Shown here in pieces: positions 10,431-21,629 of a stretch of DNA of 64,000 nucleotides. The notes below the pieces were generated by a model. It made no database searches. It was not told where the DNA came from and was given only the letters and a program-made list of their open reading frames with translations. How positions within the stretch are numbered: position 1 is the stretch's first letter; each line of letters starts with the position of its first letter. The translations under genes and the position numbers were made by a program. The stretch spans positions 1 through 64,000 of the forward strand of contig JBAWUJ010000092.1 in the NCBI GenBank assembly GCA_037176705.1. The letters are read 5' to 3'. The DNA is from Molossus alvarezi (lineage: Eukaryota > Chordata > Mammalia > Chiroptera > Molossidae).

Positions 10431-12903
10431 CTCAGTTCCTCAGAGTAAATTGATGGCACAGTCTATGCTGGTTACGGAGGCCAGTGGTGCTTCACAACCC
10501 TGCAGGCTTGTGGGTAACTACATTGTCCAATCCCTGCTGGATCCCACAGGCCTCTGTGTTGTTTTAGCACCCCGAAGTTTCCGCAGGTAACTAGATCGCA
10601 CAGTTCCTGCTGGGTCACACAGGCTTCTCTAGTGCTTCAACACCCTGCAGGTCCCAAGAGAAAATGCATGGCAAAGTCCACGCTGGGTTGTGCAGGCTTA
10701 TTTGGTGCTTCAGCACCCAGCAGACCCAGTAACTACCTAGATCATGCAGTGTCTGCTGCGTCGCACAAACCTCTCCAGTGTTTTAGCTCCCCGCAAGTGC
10801 CACGGGTAACTCGATGGCACTGTTTCCTCTGGTTTCCACAGGCCTCTCTGGTGCTTCAGCACGCCACGGACCCTATTGGTAACAAAATTGTGCAGTCCCT
10901 ACTGCGTCGCACTGGCCTCTGAGGTGCTTCAGCACCCTGCTGGTCCCACAGGTTACTGGATGGCCCAGTCTCTCATTGGTTCCCTTGCCTCTCCGGTGTT
11001 TTAGCACACCGTATTTCCCACAGGTAACTAGTTCACACATCCCTGTGGGGGTCAGCAGCCTGAAGACCCATGGGTAACTAGGTGGGGAAGTCTCTGTTGT
11101 GTCGCACAGGCCTCTCTGTTGTATTAGCACCCTGCAGTTTCCGAGGGTAACTAGATCTCACAGTCCAGGCTGGGTCGCCCAAGCCTCTCAGGTACTTCAG
11201 CACCTCGCAGGTACCGCGGGTAACTGGATGGCACAATTCCTACTGGGTGCACAGGCCTCTATGGTGCTTTAGCACCCCGTGGTTATCGCGGGTAACTAGT
11301 TCTCAGAGTCACTGTTGGGTTGCGTAGGCCTCTGGTGCTTCAGCATTCTTTAGGCTGTGAGTAGCTAGATCTCACTGTCCTGCTGGGCCACACAGGCCTT
11401 TCTGGTTCTTTTGAACCCCTCAGGTCCCGCCGATAATTAAATAGCACAGTCTCTGCTTGGTTACACATGCCTCTCTGGTACTTCAGCACACTGCAGTTCC
11501 TGTGGTTACCTGGATGGCACAATCACTGCTTAATTCCGCAGGCCTCTCTGGTGCTTCAGCACCCCACAAACCCCTTGGGTAATTATATCGCACAGTCCGC
11601 GCTGGGTCACACAGGCCTCTCTGTTACTTCTGCGCCCCACACGACCCACAGGTAATTAGATGGCACAGTGTCTGCTAGGTGGCACAGGCATCTCTGGTGC
11701 TTCAGCACCCCATTGATCCCCTGCATAATTGGATGCCACAGTCCCTGCTGTGTTATGCAGGCCTCTCTGTTGCTAGCACTCCACAGGTTTCTTGGATAAC
11801 TAGATGGTGCAGTCGTTGCTGTGTCGCAAAGGACTCTCTGGTGCTTCAGCACCCCACAAGTCTTGAGCGAAATTGGATTGCACAGTCCCTGCTAGGTTGC
11901 AAAGGGCACTCTTGTGCTTCAGCACCCCGCACGACCTGAGGGTAACTGGATGGCACAATTCCTCCTAGGTCACATAGGACTCTGTTACTTCAGCACCCTT
12001 CAAGCCTTTGGGTAAATAGTCGCTGCTGTGTTGCACTGGCCTCTCTGTTGTTTTAGCATCCACGGGTAACTAGATTGCACAGTCCCTTCTGGGTTGCTCA
12101 GGACTCTCTTATGCTTCAGCACCTTACATGTCCCGTGGTTACCTGAAAGGCACAATCCCTGCTGGGTTGCACAGACCTCTGGTACTTCAGCACCCTGCAA
12201 TCCTGTGGGTAACTAGATTGTGCAGACCTTGCTGGGTTGCACAGGCCTCTGGTTCTTCAGCAACTGGCATGCCCCGTGGGTAATTAGATGGTACAGACCC
12301 CATGGTAACTGTATGACACAGTCCCTGCTGGTTTTCACTGTCCTCTGGTGCTTCAGCACCCGGCAGGCCTGTGGGTAAGTAGATCGTGCCATACCTGCTG
12401 GGTTGCACAAGCCTCTCTGGTGCTGCAGCCCCCCGCAGGTCCCTCGAGTAACTGGATGGCACAGTCCCTGCTGGGTTAAGCAGGCCTCACTTGGGCATCA
12501 GCACCCCACAAGCCTCATGGGAATCTAAATTGTGCAGTGCCTGTTTGGTCGCAGAGGCCTCTCTCATGCTTCAGAACCCTTCAGGTCCCATGGGTAACTC
12601 AATGGCACAGTCCCTGCTGGGTAACACAGGTCTCTGGTGCTTCAGCCCCCTTCAGGTCCTGTGCGTAATTGAATCTCACAATCCCTGCTATGTCTCACAG
12701 GCCTCTCTGGTGCTTCAGCACCCTACAGGTCCCACGGGTAATTGGATACCACAGTTGCTGCCGGGGTGAGCCAGCCTCTCTGGTGCTTCAGCAGTCTACA
12801 TGCCCAGTGAGTAACTAGAGCGTGCAGTCCATGCTGGGTCGCATAGGTCTCTCTTTGTTTTAAAAACCCACAAGACCTGTCGGTAACTATATCGCACAGT
12901 CCT
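10431..12903. repeat. Diverged edge of the satellite array
   Basis: Monomers remain recognisable ('tggcacagtcc', 'cttcagcacc', 'gggtaact'), but they are individually diverged and carry more small indels. Up to about 10,960 they still align with the 2520-3040 part of the HOR. Beyond that I could not place them within the 4.1-kb unit. This is the pattern expected at the edge of a satellite array, where homogenisation is weak. The last units, around 12,780-12,903, are the most degenerate. Confidence 0.85.
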
Positions 12904-14100
12904 TTGGCTTTTGTTCCTTCTTTCAGGATAATGTACAGGAGAAGGGAAGTACTGAACTGATGTTTGATGACCAGTCTTGTATTCTGGTCAGTTGACAGAC
13001 TGTGTGCAAACCTGGAGAACAGGAGCCTGATGGCAGCTTGTGACACATAAGTTTTTGCTTCCTTGGGCTTGAGCAATTGCTCCTATGTCCATGTTCTCAT
13101 GTCCCTGCCATGGGCATGACAGAAGAGAGATGCCCTTTTCAGGTAGGCATGATTGCTAAAGACCCGAGCAGGGTTGTGTCAAGGAGAAAACTTTACAGGG
13201 AGAGTCAACCTTTCTCTGTGGGGCTAGCTTGCAAAGAAGTGTGCAGGACTACTTCCTCAGAGCGCTGTTTTTACACAGCAAGCAGGGTGTTCAGTCTTGG
13301 GGGAATATGAGCAGGCGTGCAGTGCAGCAGCCTGCATCCTTGAGTCAAACACAAAGGTCAAAGTCCAACCTCTGTCAAAGCGATGAAGCCTTGGACAGAA
13401 TGAGTAGCATAACACCCATGAGAGGTTCAAGTGTACAGGAAACCGCAAAAGAACATAGTTTATTTGCCTGTCGAGCAACAGTGAAAAGTCTTTCCCAGAA
13501 TCAGATAGTGCTCAGTGGGCGTCACCCCACACAGCCCTTCCGTGAGTGGAGAGCTGCTTCCTTCTCACCAGGAGCCCAGAATCCCTGGGGAAGGTCTTCC
13601 TCCCTCCACACCGGTGGCCTTCCTGTGATGCCTGCTGTTCACACTGCATCTAACAGCCATTTCCCAGTCCAGTAGTTTCCCGCCTCACTCTGCCCCTGGT
13701 CCTCAGTGACCCGTGGAGACAGACAGGGCGAGTGTCCTGGGCATTAGAGCCTCTCCCGGAACATCTGGTAGCTGAGGTCCAAGGTACAGCCATGTGCAGG
13801 CTCTGTCGGGATGACCTTGATCCTCCTTCCTATCAGAGTGCAAAGCTCAGGGAGCCCAGACAAGGAAAAGACTCCTGCTTCCTCTCGTTTCCCTTGTTCA
13901 CTCTACCTTTGGTTGCTGTGCTCTTTGCGGTGTTCCCTTGTACCCGTGTCCCTCACCCCTGCCCCCACCTGACGGGTCAGTGACAGCCAGAAAGTGTCTC
14001 CAGTGAGGAAAAGAGTTGATCTGTGTGCTAATACACCCCAGTCCTTTTACTATGTCATAGATATTTTCCAAGAGAAGGGTTGAGAGAGATCCACCCAGAT
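12904..14100. other. Unassigned spacer between satellite and inverted repeat
   Basis: Mixed-composition DNA with no satellite monomers and no SINE or L1 that I recognise. Several short open frames exist, the longest 148 codons on + at 13,229-13,675, but none resembles a known protein or has convincing splice context. It is present once in the window: the inverted-repeat homology begins only at about 14,101. Confidence 0.6.
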
Positions 14101-14336
14101 GACTGTGGCTGGGGCATTGTAGCCTGTGATCTGGCTGACCTGAATGCTCCCAGAAGAGCTCACTCTGTGTCCCATGTTCTCTTGTCTTCTTTATTCCTCC
14201 CATTACTCTTCTAGCTGCCTTTCCTTCTCTCTGTATCCCACCTCTCCCTCTCTGGTGTTTACTTTGACCACTGTATCAATGGGAGACAGTTTAAACAAAA
14301 ACATATTAATTTCTATTTCTTAAAAATTTTAGTTTA

Positions 14337-14361
14337 TTTTTTGTGTGCAGATAGAGTGGGG

Positions 14362-14393
<32 letters not shown>

Positions 14394-14578
14394 CAGAGAC
14401 AGAGACAGAGAGATCAATGGGAAAGGCACACATCGAGTGGCTGCCACCTGAAACCAAACCAGGAATGGGAACAAACTGCAACCAAGGTATATGCCGTTGG
14501 TGGGAAACAAACCTGGAACTCTCTGGACCAGATGCTAATACTCCAATCACTAAACCAAACCATCATGGGCTTTGTTAA
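14337..14578 (-). mobile_element. Ves-type SINE, diverged, in left arm
   Basis: Read on the minus strand this has the Ves order: a degenerate tRNA-like head near 14,578, 'gtggcagccactcgatgtg' in complement around 14,430-14,450, a CT/GA-rich body, 'cactctatctgcacac' and an A/T-rich tail. The body carries a GACAGA microsatellite at about 14,371-14,411. The mirror copy lies at 21,630-21,815, so the insertion predates the inverted duplication. Confidence 0.85.
14371..14411. repeat. (GACAGA)n microsatellite
   Basis: About six to seven GACAGA units inside the SINE body. The corresponding part of the right arm (about 21,778-21,790) is only a short CT run, so this expansion arose after the arms formed, or was lost on the other side. 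Confidence 0.9.
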
Positions 14579-14909
14579 TTTTTTAGAGAGACAGAAAGGG
14601 AAAGAGAGACAGACATGTGGACGGGGGGACAAAATGAAGCCCCTGAGTGTGGTCAGCCACCCAGAATATATTCCAAACTGTCCCAGTTGGCAACTGATAC
14701 ATTTGCAGCCATTTGCTGAAGCCCATAGGAGGAAGGTCACTGTTACCTCAAATTGAGTTTGGCTGAAGTAATATGCCATAATGTTTCCTGTGTTGGGAAT
14801 TTGGATCATCTGTGCTTGAATAACTAAGGTAAATGAACCACAAACATTTTAAACTGGGCCATCTGTTATGCAGAATATATGCACACTTCGGGAATAGAAT
14901 GACAAAAAT

Positions 14910-15745
14910 GTTAAATGGACAAAGGTTTTAATAGAAATGTCTCCAAAGAAGAACATGCAGCAGCTAACAAGCTTATGAAGAGATGTTCCACATAACTGCT
15001 CCTCAGATGTAAATCAAAACTAAGGTGACATACAACTTTTCTCTGAATTAGTATCCAATGTTAGAAAAAATAAAAATGTTATGTTTTGCTGAAGATGTGG
15101 AAAACCTGGATCCTATTTATGAATAACCGAAATGTAAAATGGTACACCTGCTGTGCATATAATTGGAGACTCCTTAGAAAACATTACCTCTGAATTTAAA
15201 TATGCTTCAGAAATTGCACTCTAAATTATACACCGCAAATATTTGAAATGAGGGACAAAAATGTGTGTACATGGAGGCTAACCACATTGCTAAAGGAAAA
15301 GAGCCCAAACAGATGAACTGGAAAGAAAAGTGCGGTAACTGCAGCTACAATGGTATTTTCATTCAGCCACAAAAGGTGAGATTCACTCTTCCATGCTGCA
15401 TGGTTGTTTCTTAAAAACAGTCATGTTAACAGACACAATCTACATGCTATAATCACGTGTGGTTCCACTTCATGAGTATGATTTGTAGAGAACAGTAACA
15501 TCAATAAACTTAGAATAGAGGTTGATGTTTGCTCAGTGGGTCAGGGGAGAAATGGTAGTAACTCCTTAAGGATTAGACTGTTGTGTTTAGGGGCATTAAA
15601 CATGTTTTCATACTTCCCAGATGTGGACGTGGCATGCTGTACCGAATATATTCTGTTATGTTATTGTTCACTTGTATTACATATTTTTAATATTTACTTT
15701 TATAAGAGATGAATTTCACTTCAACCACAAATACTATCAATTATA
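14910..15745 (+). mobile_element. Old L1 3' end (ORF2 C-terminal part and 3' UTR), left arm
   Basis: The text follows the L1 ORF2 terminal region: 'gacaaaggttttaatagaaatg', then the 'tctccaaagaagaacatg' segment, 'gatgtggaaaacctgg', and 'tattttcattcagccacaaaa'. After these come 'tatgctataatcacg' and 'ggttccacttcatgagtatg'. Many substitutions and indels destroy the frame, which fits an ancient L1M-age insertion. It is duplicated in mirror image at 20,480-21,310. Confidence 0.8.
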
Positions 15746-16282
15746 ATAAACTCTTCTGATATCTTGTTTTCCTTTACCTGTAGGACATAGCCCAACTATC
15801 ATCTGTTCGGGACACATGGTAATTTCTCCTGGAAAAGATAGGCTCTTGATGTGGATTTCCTGCGTAATTTCCTCTCCCACATGTTTCTGTTCCATTAGTT
15901 TCAAAAGGCTTAGATAACTATATCATACATGAGACCAATATTACAGAGAAAAAAAAAAACACTTCAAAACTTTAACTTCTTTCCCCTTTGTAATACGAGT
16001 GTTAGAATAAACTCCTTATCTAACCAATTATATAGTATATTTTCTTTATTCAAATTTTAAATGACACTTGACATATTTCTATACAATTATAATACTGGTT
16101 TGCATTCCTATCGTTTCATCCTTACTTTTTCATTTTTATATTGTATTAATTTACACTGTTGCAGGTACTTACGAACTCTATATCCACATTTTGTGTTTCA
16201 TTGAATTTATTGGATGACACTGCTTAATATAGTTACATAGAATTCAGGGGTACCATTCTGTCATATATCATCTGCATACTGA

Positions 16283-16540
16283 GTGGTGTGTTCACCACCC
16301 AAAGCCAAGTCTCCTTCCTTCCCTATATTTAAAAGATTACTTAAGTGTTCTCCACCTGAGCAAAGCACTCTTGCTCCTCTACTTCTAGTTCCTGCTCCTC
16401 TACTTCCTCCTCTTCCACATCTCAGGTTTCTTGCACAACCTCTGTTCCTTGAAGGACATGGTGACCTCCATCTACCAGCACATTGTAAAGATGGTTGGTG
16501 GGATTGCTGTACTCTACTTGTTCTTTCATTGAGACACTAA
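16283..16540 (+). other. Arm-conserved segment with open frames (left copy)
   Basis: An 85-codon ATG frame here is matched by an 85-codon frame at 19,673-19,930 on the minus strand, with the same start and stop and only about six or seven residue differences. A second frame, ending at TGA 16,531-16,533, encodes a strongly hydrophobic leucine/phenylalanine-rich stretch followed by 'KMVGGIAVLYLFFH'. In this left copy that frame is broken by a TAG within 'tacttctagttcctg' (around 16,381-16,395). I do not recognise either product. It may be a decayed exon, or simply similar because the arms are duplicates. Confidence 0.3.
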
Positions 16541-17220
16541 AACAATTACACTTAATATGAATAACAGTGCATGTCACTTAACTCAAACAAATGCCTAAAT
16601 TTTACAAAGCTACATATTACTGCACAAAATCAAGGTCAACATCAAATTATCTTCCCAAATCCAACATTTTCTTCAAAAAGCATTGAGTTCTTCATCATGC
16701 CACAGTTAAGAAATATTTAATTACTAAATGTCTTCCATTAAGTCATGCAGAACAGAAACATATATTGCCAATTACTATAAAAGTTCTCAAAATGCCCTCT
16801 AAGTAAAAGAATAATAACTCTAACATTCCCAAAGGGTATATACATGTGCATTATTTGGAAAATAAACCCTTCCTGTGTTAATTTATTGAAATGGATTCAC
16901 TATCCTATAAATAGTCTTTATAATTTTCCTGTTTGTGCAGGTAAAATAATTAATATACAATTTCACAGCACAAATGCAGGTGTGTATTTTCAGAGTTGTC
17001 AGGATTCTCATGTCTTCTATGTTTAAACAGGACCCTTCCAAGACTGAATCAGAATAAACAATGGAGCACTGTTGTAAAGTACATCGTGATATAAGCATTT
17101 TAGAAAATTCACTGTGGTTAGAGAATAAACATTTACTAGGACAGCAGAAAAAACTTTGGGCAGGAAGGTCACTTCCTTATGACACCTACCATCTATGGGC
17201 TCAGGTCATTTTCTTTCTTC

Positions 17221-17397
17221 CAGATCTGCACTCCTACTTCATTGTCAAGGGCCTACTCAAATAGAAACTTTTTCAACACTCTGCTCCCAATGAATGGGAA
17301 GTCCGCTTTCTCCACGTGTCCTTGTGGATCTTCTTATCCCCCAGAATCACTGGCCTCAATGCTGAGGACAACCCTTGAGGCGATGCGCTGTCCATGG
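17221..17397 (+). other. Exon-like segment in left arm
   Basis: A strong-looking acceptor, 'cattttctttcttccag', ends at about 17,222, and a possible donor 'ccatggtaaagt' lies at about 17,393. The right arm (mirror, about 18,750-18,925) keeps the acceptor. One frame there reads 'EWEVHFPHVSLWLFLSPR', and the left arm reads 'EWEVRFLHVSLWIFLSPR'. In the left arm the frame changes by a one-base indel near 17,264-17,270, and another frame has an early TAG. No protein family was recognised. Exon status is a hypothesis based on splice-like signals and conservation between arms. Confidence 0.3.
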
Positions 17398-17520
17398 TAA
17401 AGTACTGACAGCAGAGGCCAGGGTAAGTAAGGTCTCCATGGTGCTGTGTCAATGCTCATGTACCTTTAAATCTCCCCTTCCCCCTCTCCAGGCCTGAACT
17501 GACAAGAAGCGAAGACTAAT

Positions 17521-17616
17521 AACCTGAGTGTTCCGGGCGTTGCCTACCTGTACAACAAGGCGATCAACATGTTCCCAGAAACTCGGTTAAAGAAGCACAC
17601 AGCTACCACTGTGTGA
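17521..17616 (+). other. Short conserved C-terminus-like frame, left arm
   Basis: A frame ending at TGA 17,614-17,616 reads 'YLYNKAINMFPETRLKKHTA' before its last residues. The mirror frame in the right arm (ending at 18,520) differs at only a few positions and keeps the stop. A polypyrimidine-AG acceptor ('ccttccccctctccag') precedes it at about 17,477-17,492, but an in-frame TGA follows the acceptor closely in both arms. It may be a remnant of a terminal exon. No family was recognised. Confidence 0.25.
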
Positions 17617-17865
17617 AAAGGCTTCCTTCTCCATTCCCATCGTGGGCAGCTCCTGGAGCATCTGCAGGGCTCCCACAGGAACACAAGCAGGGCCCCGGAC
17701 ATGTCTGTTTCTAGCGGCAGTAGGAAAAAAAGTGTAATTTAAGAATGTGCCCTGGACGTGACAGAAAAGGAAACCTGTCAGGTTCAGCATGTGGCCCTTT
17801 AGTGCACACCTTCAACTCTGCACGCTTGGGCTCCCAGAAAGACAATGAACAGCTACACCAGATCC

Positions 17866-18277
17866 AGGGTTGCCCCACAGGCAGCCGGAAGTGGGAAATA
17901 AAGCCTCTACTACTGCCCTGGCTGACAAGACACACCCTCACAGTCTCAGCAGGCCCAGGACTTCTCCAAGCAGGGGTGTCGCAGCCCCTCTGGGATCCCT
18001 GCTCAGCACTCCCGCCACACCCAGCATCCTGGGCAGGTGGCCTCGCCCTGCCGCCCCCCCCCTCCTTGGGGCACCTCAGAGCTGCACCTGCTCCACCAGC
18101 TAAGCAGCTGGCTGAGGGCCCCCAGGCCTGGGCTGGAGGCTGAGATTTGCCAGGGCTCTGGTGGGAACTGCACACAGGAAATAGCCCCACCCAGCTCTGC
18201 AAAGTGCAGGACTGAGGGACCTGCGCGTGCACCTTTAAAGAAATAAATGCCGAATGTGTCGCTGTGCTGTATGCTAC
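17866..18277. other. Spacer (loop) of the inverted repeat
   Basis: About 0.4 kb between the arms, present only once. It is richer in G+C than the arms, with a C-rich run near 18,050-18,065 and G/C-rich text to about 18,240. It contains 'aataaa' motifs at 17,898 and 18,242. No gene was recognised. Because it is unique it makes a natural anchor for long-read validation. Confidence 0.75.
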
Positions 18278-18519
18278 ATCTGGGTTAGCTGTTCATTGTC
18301 TTTCTGGCAGCCCAAGGGTGCAGAGTCGGAGGTGTGCACAAAAGGGGCCACATACTGAACCTGACAGGTTTCCTTTTCAGCGCATTCTTAAATTACACTT
18401 CTTTCCCTGCTGCAGCTAGAAACAGACATGTCCTGAGGCCCTGCTTGTGTTCCTGTGGAGAGTCCTGAAGACAGATGCTCCAGGAGCTGCTCGCGATGGG
18501 AACGGAGAAGGAAGCCTTT

Positions 18520-18605
18520 TCACACAGTCTTAGCTGTGTGCTTCTGTAACTGTGTTTCTGGGAACGTGTTGATTGCTTCGTTGTACAGATAGGCAGTGCC
18601 TCGAG
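18520..18605 (-). other. Short conserved C-terminus-like frame, right arm
   Basis: Mirror copy of the frame at 17,521-17,616. Read on the minus strand it encodes 'YLYNEAINTFPETQLQKHTA' just before the stop at 18,520-18,522. The substitutions are scattered and the length is unchanged. The same unexplained in-frame stop lies near the upstream acceptor-like AG. Confidence 0.25.
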
Positions 18606-19680
18606 TACGCAGGTTATTAGTCATCGCTTCTTGTCAGTTTAGGCCTGGAGAGTGGGGAAGGGGAGATTGGCAGGAACGTGAGCATGGACACAGCACCGCG
18701 GAGAATTTACTTCCCTGGCCTCTGAGTTTCAGTGTCAAGGCTGTCAGCGCTAGTACCATGGACAGCTCATGGCCACATTGAGGCCAGTAATTCTGGGGGA
18801 TAAGAAGAGCCACAAAGACACGTGGGGAAAGTGGACTTCCCATTCCTTGGGAGCAGAGGGTTGAAAAGTTTCTATTTGAGTAGGCCCTTGACAATGAAGT
18901 AGGTGTGCAGATCTGGAAGAAAGGAAATGACCTGAGCCCATAGATGTTAGGTGTCATAACAAGGTGACCTTCCTGCCCAAAGTTTTCTTTACTGTCCTAG
19001 TAAATGTTTATCCTCTAACCACAGTGAATTTTCTAAAATGCTTATATCACGATGTACTTTACAACAGTGCTCCATCGTGTATTCTGATTCAGTCTTGGAA
19101 GGGTCCTGTTTAAACATAGAAGACATGAAAATCCTGACAACTCTGAAAATACACACCTGCAGTTGTGCTGTGAAATTGTATATTAATTATTTTACCTGCA
19201 CAAACAGGGGGATTATAAAGACTATTTATAGGAGAGCTAATCCATTTCAATGAATGAACACAGGAAGAATTTATTCCCCAAATGAACATGTATATACCTT
19301 TTGGGAATAGAAAAAAACATTTGCCAATACAAAATGAGCTAAAATGCACATTTTAGAAAGTAATGCCTGCATTTTTTTATGGTATGTTAGATTTATTATT
19401 TTTTATTACTTAGAGGGCATTTTGAGAACTTTTAGAGTAATTGGCAATATATGTTTCTGTTCTGCATGACTTAATGGAAGACATTTAATAATTAAATATT
19501 TCTTAACTGTGGCATGATGAAGAACTCAATGCTTTTTGAAGAAAATGTTGGATTTGGGATGATAATTTGATGTTGATATTAATTTTTTTGCAGTAATATG
19601 TAGCTTTGTAAAATTTAGGCATTTGTTTGAGTTAAGTGACATGCACTGTTGTTCATATTATGTGTAATTATTTTAGTGTC

Positions 19681-19992
19681 TCAATGAAAGAACAAGTAGA
19701 GTACAGCAATCCCACCAACCATCTTTACAATGTACTGGTAGATGGAGGTCACCACATCCTTCAAGGCACAGAGGTCGTGCAAGAAACCTGAGATGTGGAA
19801 GAGGAGGAAGCAGAGGAGCAGGAATTGGAAGTAGAGGAGCAAGAGTGCTTTGCTCAGGTGGAGAACACTTAAGTAATCTTTTAAATATAGGGAAGGAAGG
19901 AGACTTGGCTTTGGGTGGTGAACACACCACTCAGTATGCAGATGATATATGACAGAATGGTATCCCTCAATCCTATGTAAATGTATTAAGCA
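19681..19992 (-). other. Open frame of about 100 codons without ATG, right arm
   Basis: Mirror of the broken left-arm frame. On the minus strand the frame is open from a stop near 19,992 to TGA at 19,681-19,683. It has no methionine in its first two thirds, so if real it would be an internal or terminal exon. The protein has a hydrophobic run ('ALLLLYFQFLLLCFLLFH') that could span a membrane, then 'ISGFLHDLCALKDVV', and ends '...KMVGGIAVLYLFFH'. The left arm has a TAG inside the hydrophobic run. I cannot name a family. Chance conservation within duplicated DNA remains possible. Confidence 0.3.
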
Positions 19993-20479
19993 TCATCATC
20001 CAATAAATTCAATGAAACACAAAATGTGGATATAGAGTTTGTAAGTACCTACAACAGTGTAAATTAATACAATATAAAAATGAAAAAGCAAGGATGAAAC
20101 GATAGGAGTGCAAACCAGTATTATGAATGTACAGAAATATCTCAAATGTCATTTAAAATTTGAATAAGCAAAATATACTATATGATTGGTTAGATAAGGA
20201 GTTTATTCTAACACTCATATTACAAAGGGGAAAGAAGTTAAAGTTTTCAAGTTTTCTATTTCTCTGTAATATTGGTCTTATGTATGATATAGTCACCTAA
20301 GCCTTTTTAAACTAACGTACTAGAAACATGTGGGAGAGGAAATTACGCAGGAGCTCCACACCAAGAGCCTGGCTCTTCCAGGAAAAATTACCATGTGTCA
20401 CGAAGAGATGATAATTTTGCTACATCCTACAGGTAAAGGAAAACAAGATATCAGAAGAGTTCATTATAATTGATAGTAT

Positions 20480-21310
20480 TTGTGGTTGAAGTGAAATTCA
20501 TCTCTTATAAAAGTAAATATTGAAAATATATAATACAAGTGAACAATAGCATAACATAGAATATATTCGGTACAGCATGCCACCTCCACATCTAAAAAGT
20601 ATGAAAACATTTTTAGTGCCCCTAAACAACAGTCTAATCCTTAAGGAGTCACTACCATTTCTCTCCTGACACACCGACCAAACATCAACTTGTATTCTGA
20701 GTGTATTGATGTTACTTTACTCCATAAATCATACTCATGAAGTGGAACCACACATGATTATAGCATGTAGCTTGTGTCTGCTAGCGTGCCTGTTTTCAAG
20801 AAACAACCATGTAGCATGGAAGAGTGAATCACACCTTTAGTTGCTGAATGAATATACAATTGTAGCTGCAGTTACCACACTTTGCTTTCCAGTTCATCTG
20901 TCTGGGCTCTTTCCCTCTAGTACTGTGGTGAGCCTCCATGTACACACATTTTTGTCCCTCATTTCAAATATTTGCGGTGTATAATTTAGAGTGCAATTTC
21001 TGAAGCATATTTAAATTCACAGGAATGTTTTCTAAGAAATCTCCAATTATATGCACAGCAGGTGTACCATTTTACATTTAGGTTATTCATGAATAGGATC
21101 CCAGTTTTCCACATCCTCAGCAAAACATAACATTTCTATTTTTTCTAACATTGGATATTAATTCAGAGAAAAGTTGTATGTCACCTTAGTTTTAATTTAC
21201 ATTTTTCTGAAGGGCAGTTATGTGGAACATCTCTTCATTAGCTTGTTGGCTGTATGTTCTTTTTGGACACATTTCTATTAAAACCTTTGTCCATTTAACA
21301 TTTGTCTATT
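20480..21310 (-). mobile_element. Old L1 3' end, right arm
   Basis: Mirror copy of 14,910-15,745, recognisable from 'ttcatctcttataaaagt' at 20,500 to 'aaaacctttgtccatttaac' near 21,280. It is inactive and highly diverged from any L1 consensus. Confidence 0.8.
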
Positions 21311-21629
21311 CCTGAAGTGTGCATATATTCTGGATAACAAAAGGCCCAGTTTAAAATGTTTGTGGTTCATTTATCTTAGTTACTCAAGCAGAGATGATCC
21401 AAATTCCCAACACAGGAAGCATTATGGCATATTACTCCAGCCGAACTCAATTTGAGGTAACAGTTACCTTCTCCCTGTTGGCTTCAGCGAATGGCTGCAA
21501 ATATACCAGTTGCCAATTGGGACAGTTTGGAACATATTCTGGGTGGCTGACCACACTCAGGTGCTTCATTTTGTCTCCCCGTCCATATGTCTGTCTCTCT
21601 TTCCCTTTCAGTCTCTCTAAAAAATCAAC

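Larger units (their letters stand above)
1..12903. repeat. Tandem satellite array, about 73-bp monomer
   Basis: The stretch is built from head-to-tail monomers of about 73 bp. A typical unit reads through 'gcacagtccctgctgggt', 'cacaggcctctctgg', 'tgcttcagcaccccgcagg' and 'cccatgggtaactggatg'. The period is confirmed independently because one HOR copy lacks exactly 73 bp relative to its neighbours. Many monomers carry the dyad GGTGCTTCAGCACC and the palindrome CCCATGGG. The array is cut by the left window edge and stops abruptly near 12,903, after 'atcgcacagtcc'. Reading frames inside it (60-121 codons) are chance frames: 73 is not a multiple of three, so the frame rotates from unit to unit. 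Organisation and size fit a pericentromeric or other heterochromatic satellite. That location is inferred. I do not recognise the family by name and saw no CENP-B box. Confidence 0.96.
14101..17865 (+). repeat. Left arm of a large inverted repeat
   Basis: The reverse complement of this segment recurs at about 18,278-22,052. Matched landmarks are: 'actgtggctggggcattgtag' at 14,101 with its complement ending at 22,052; the SINE at 14,337-14,578 with 21,630-21,815; an old L1 3' end with its mirror copy; the frame ending at 16,533 with the one ending at 19,681; and 'gacaatgaacagct' at 17,841 with 'agctgttcattgtc' ending at 18,300. The landmark pairs give the same symmetry centre (about 18,070-18,076), so there are few net indels. 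The arms differ by scattered substitutions and small indels, with identity judged by eye at around 90%. Confidence 0.93.

Noticed and set aside
1..12462. Dozens of 60-121-codon frames, many repeated three times, reading like 'MAQSLLG..' or 'AEAPERP..' proteins
   Set aside because: They are satellite translations. The 73-bp period rotates the frame each monomer, the same motif appears in all frames, and they recur only because the HOR recurs.
1..12903. CRISPR-like array, because of regular repeats
   Set aside because: There are no unique spacers between constant repeats. Units are contiguous diverged monomers in a mammalian genome.
1..12903. CENP-B box in the satellite
   Set aside because: Inspecting TTCG occurrences (for example 'gcttcgccaccccgc' near 1337) did not give the required TTCG-A-CGGG spacing. 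A pattern search would settle it.
13229..13675. A 148-codon frame between the satellite and the inverted repeat
   Set aside because: No recognisable domain, low-complexity serine/glutamine content, and no supporting signals. It is kept as unassigned DNA.
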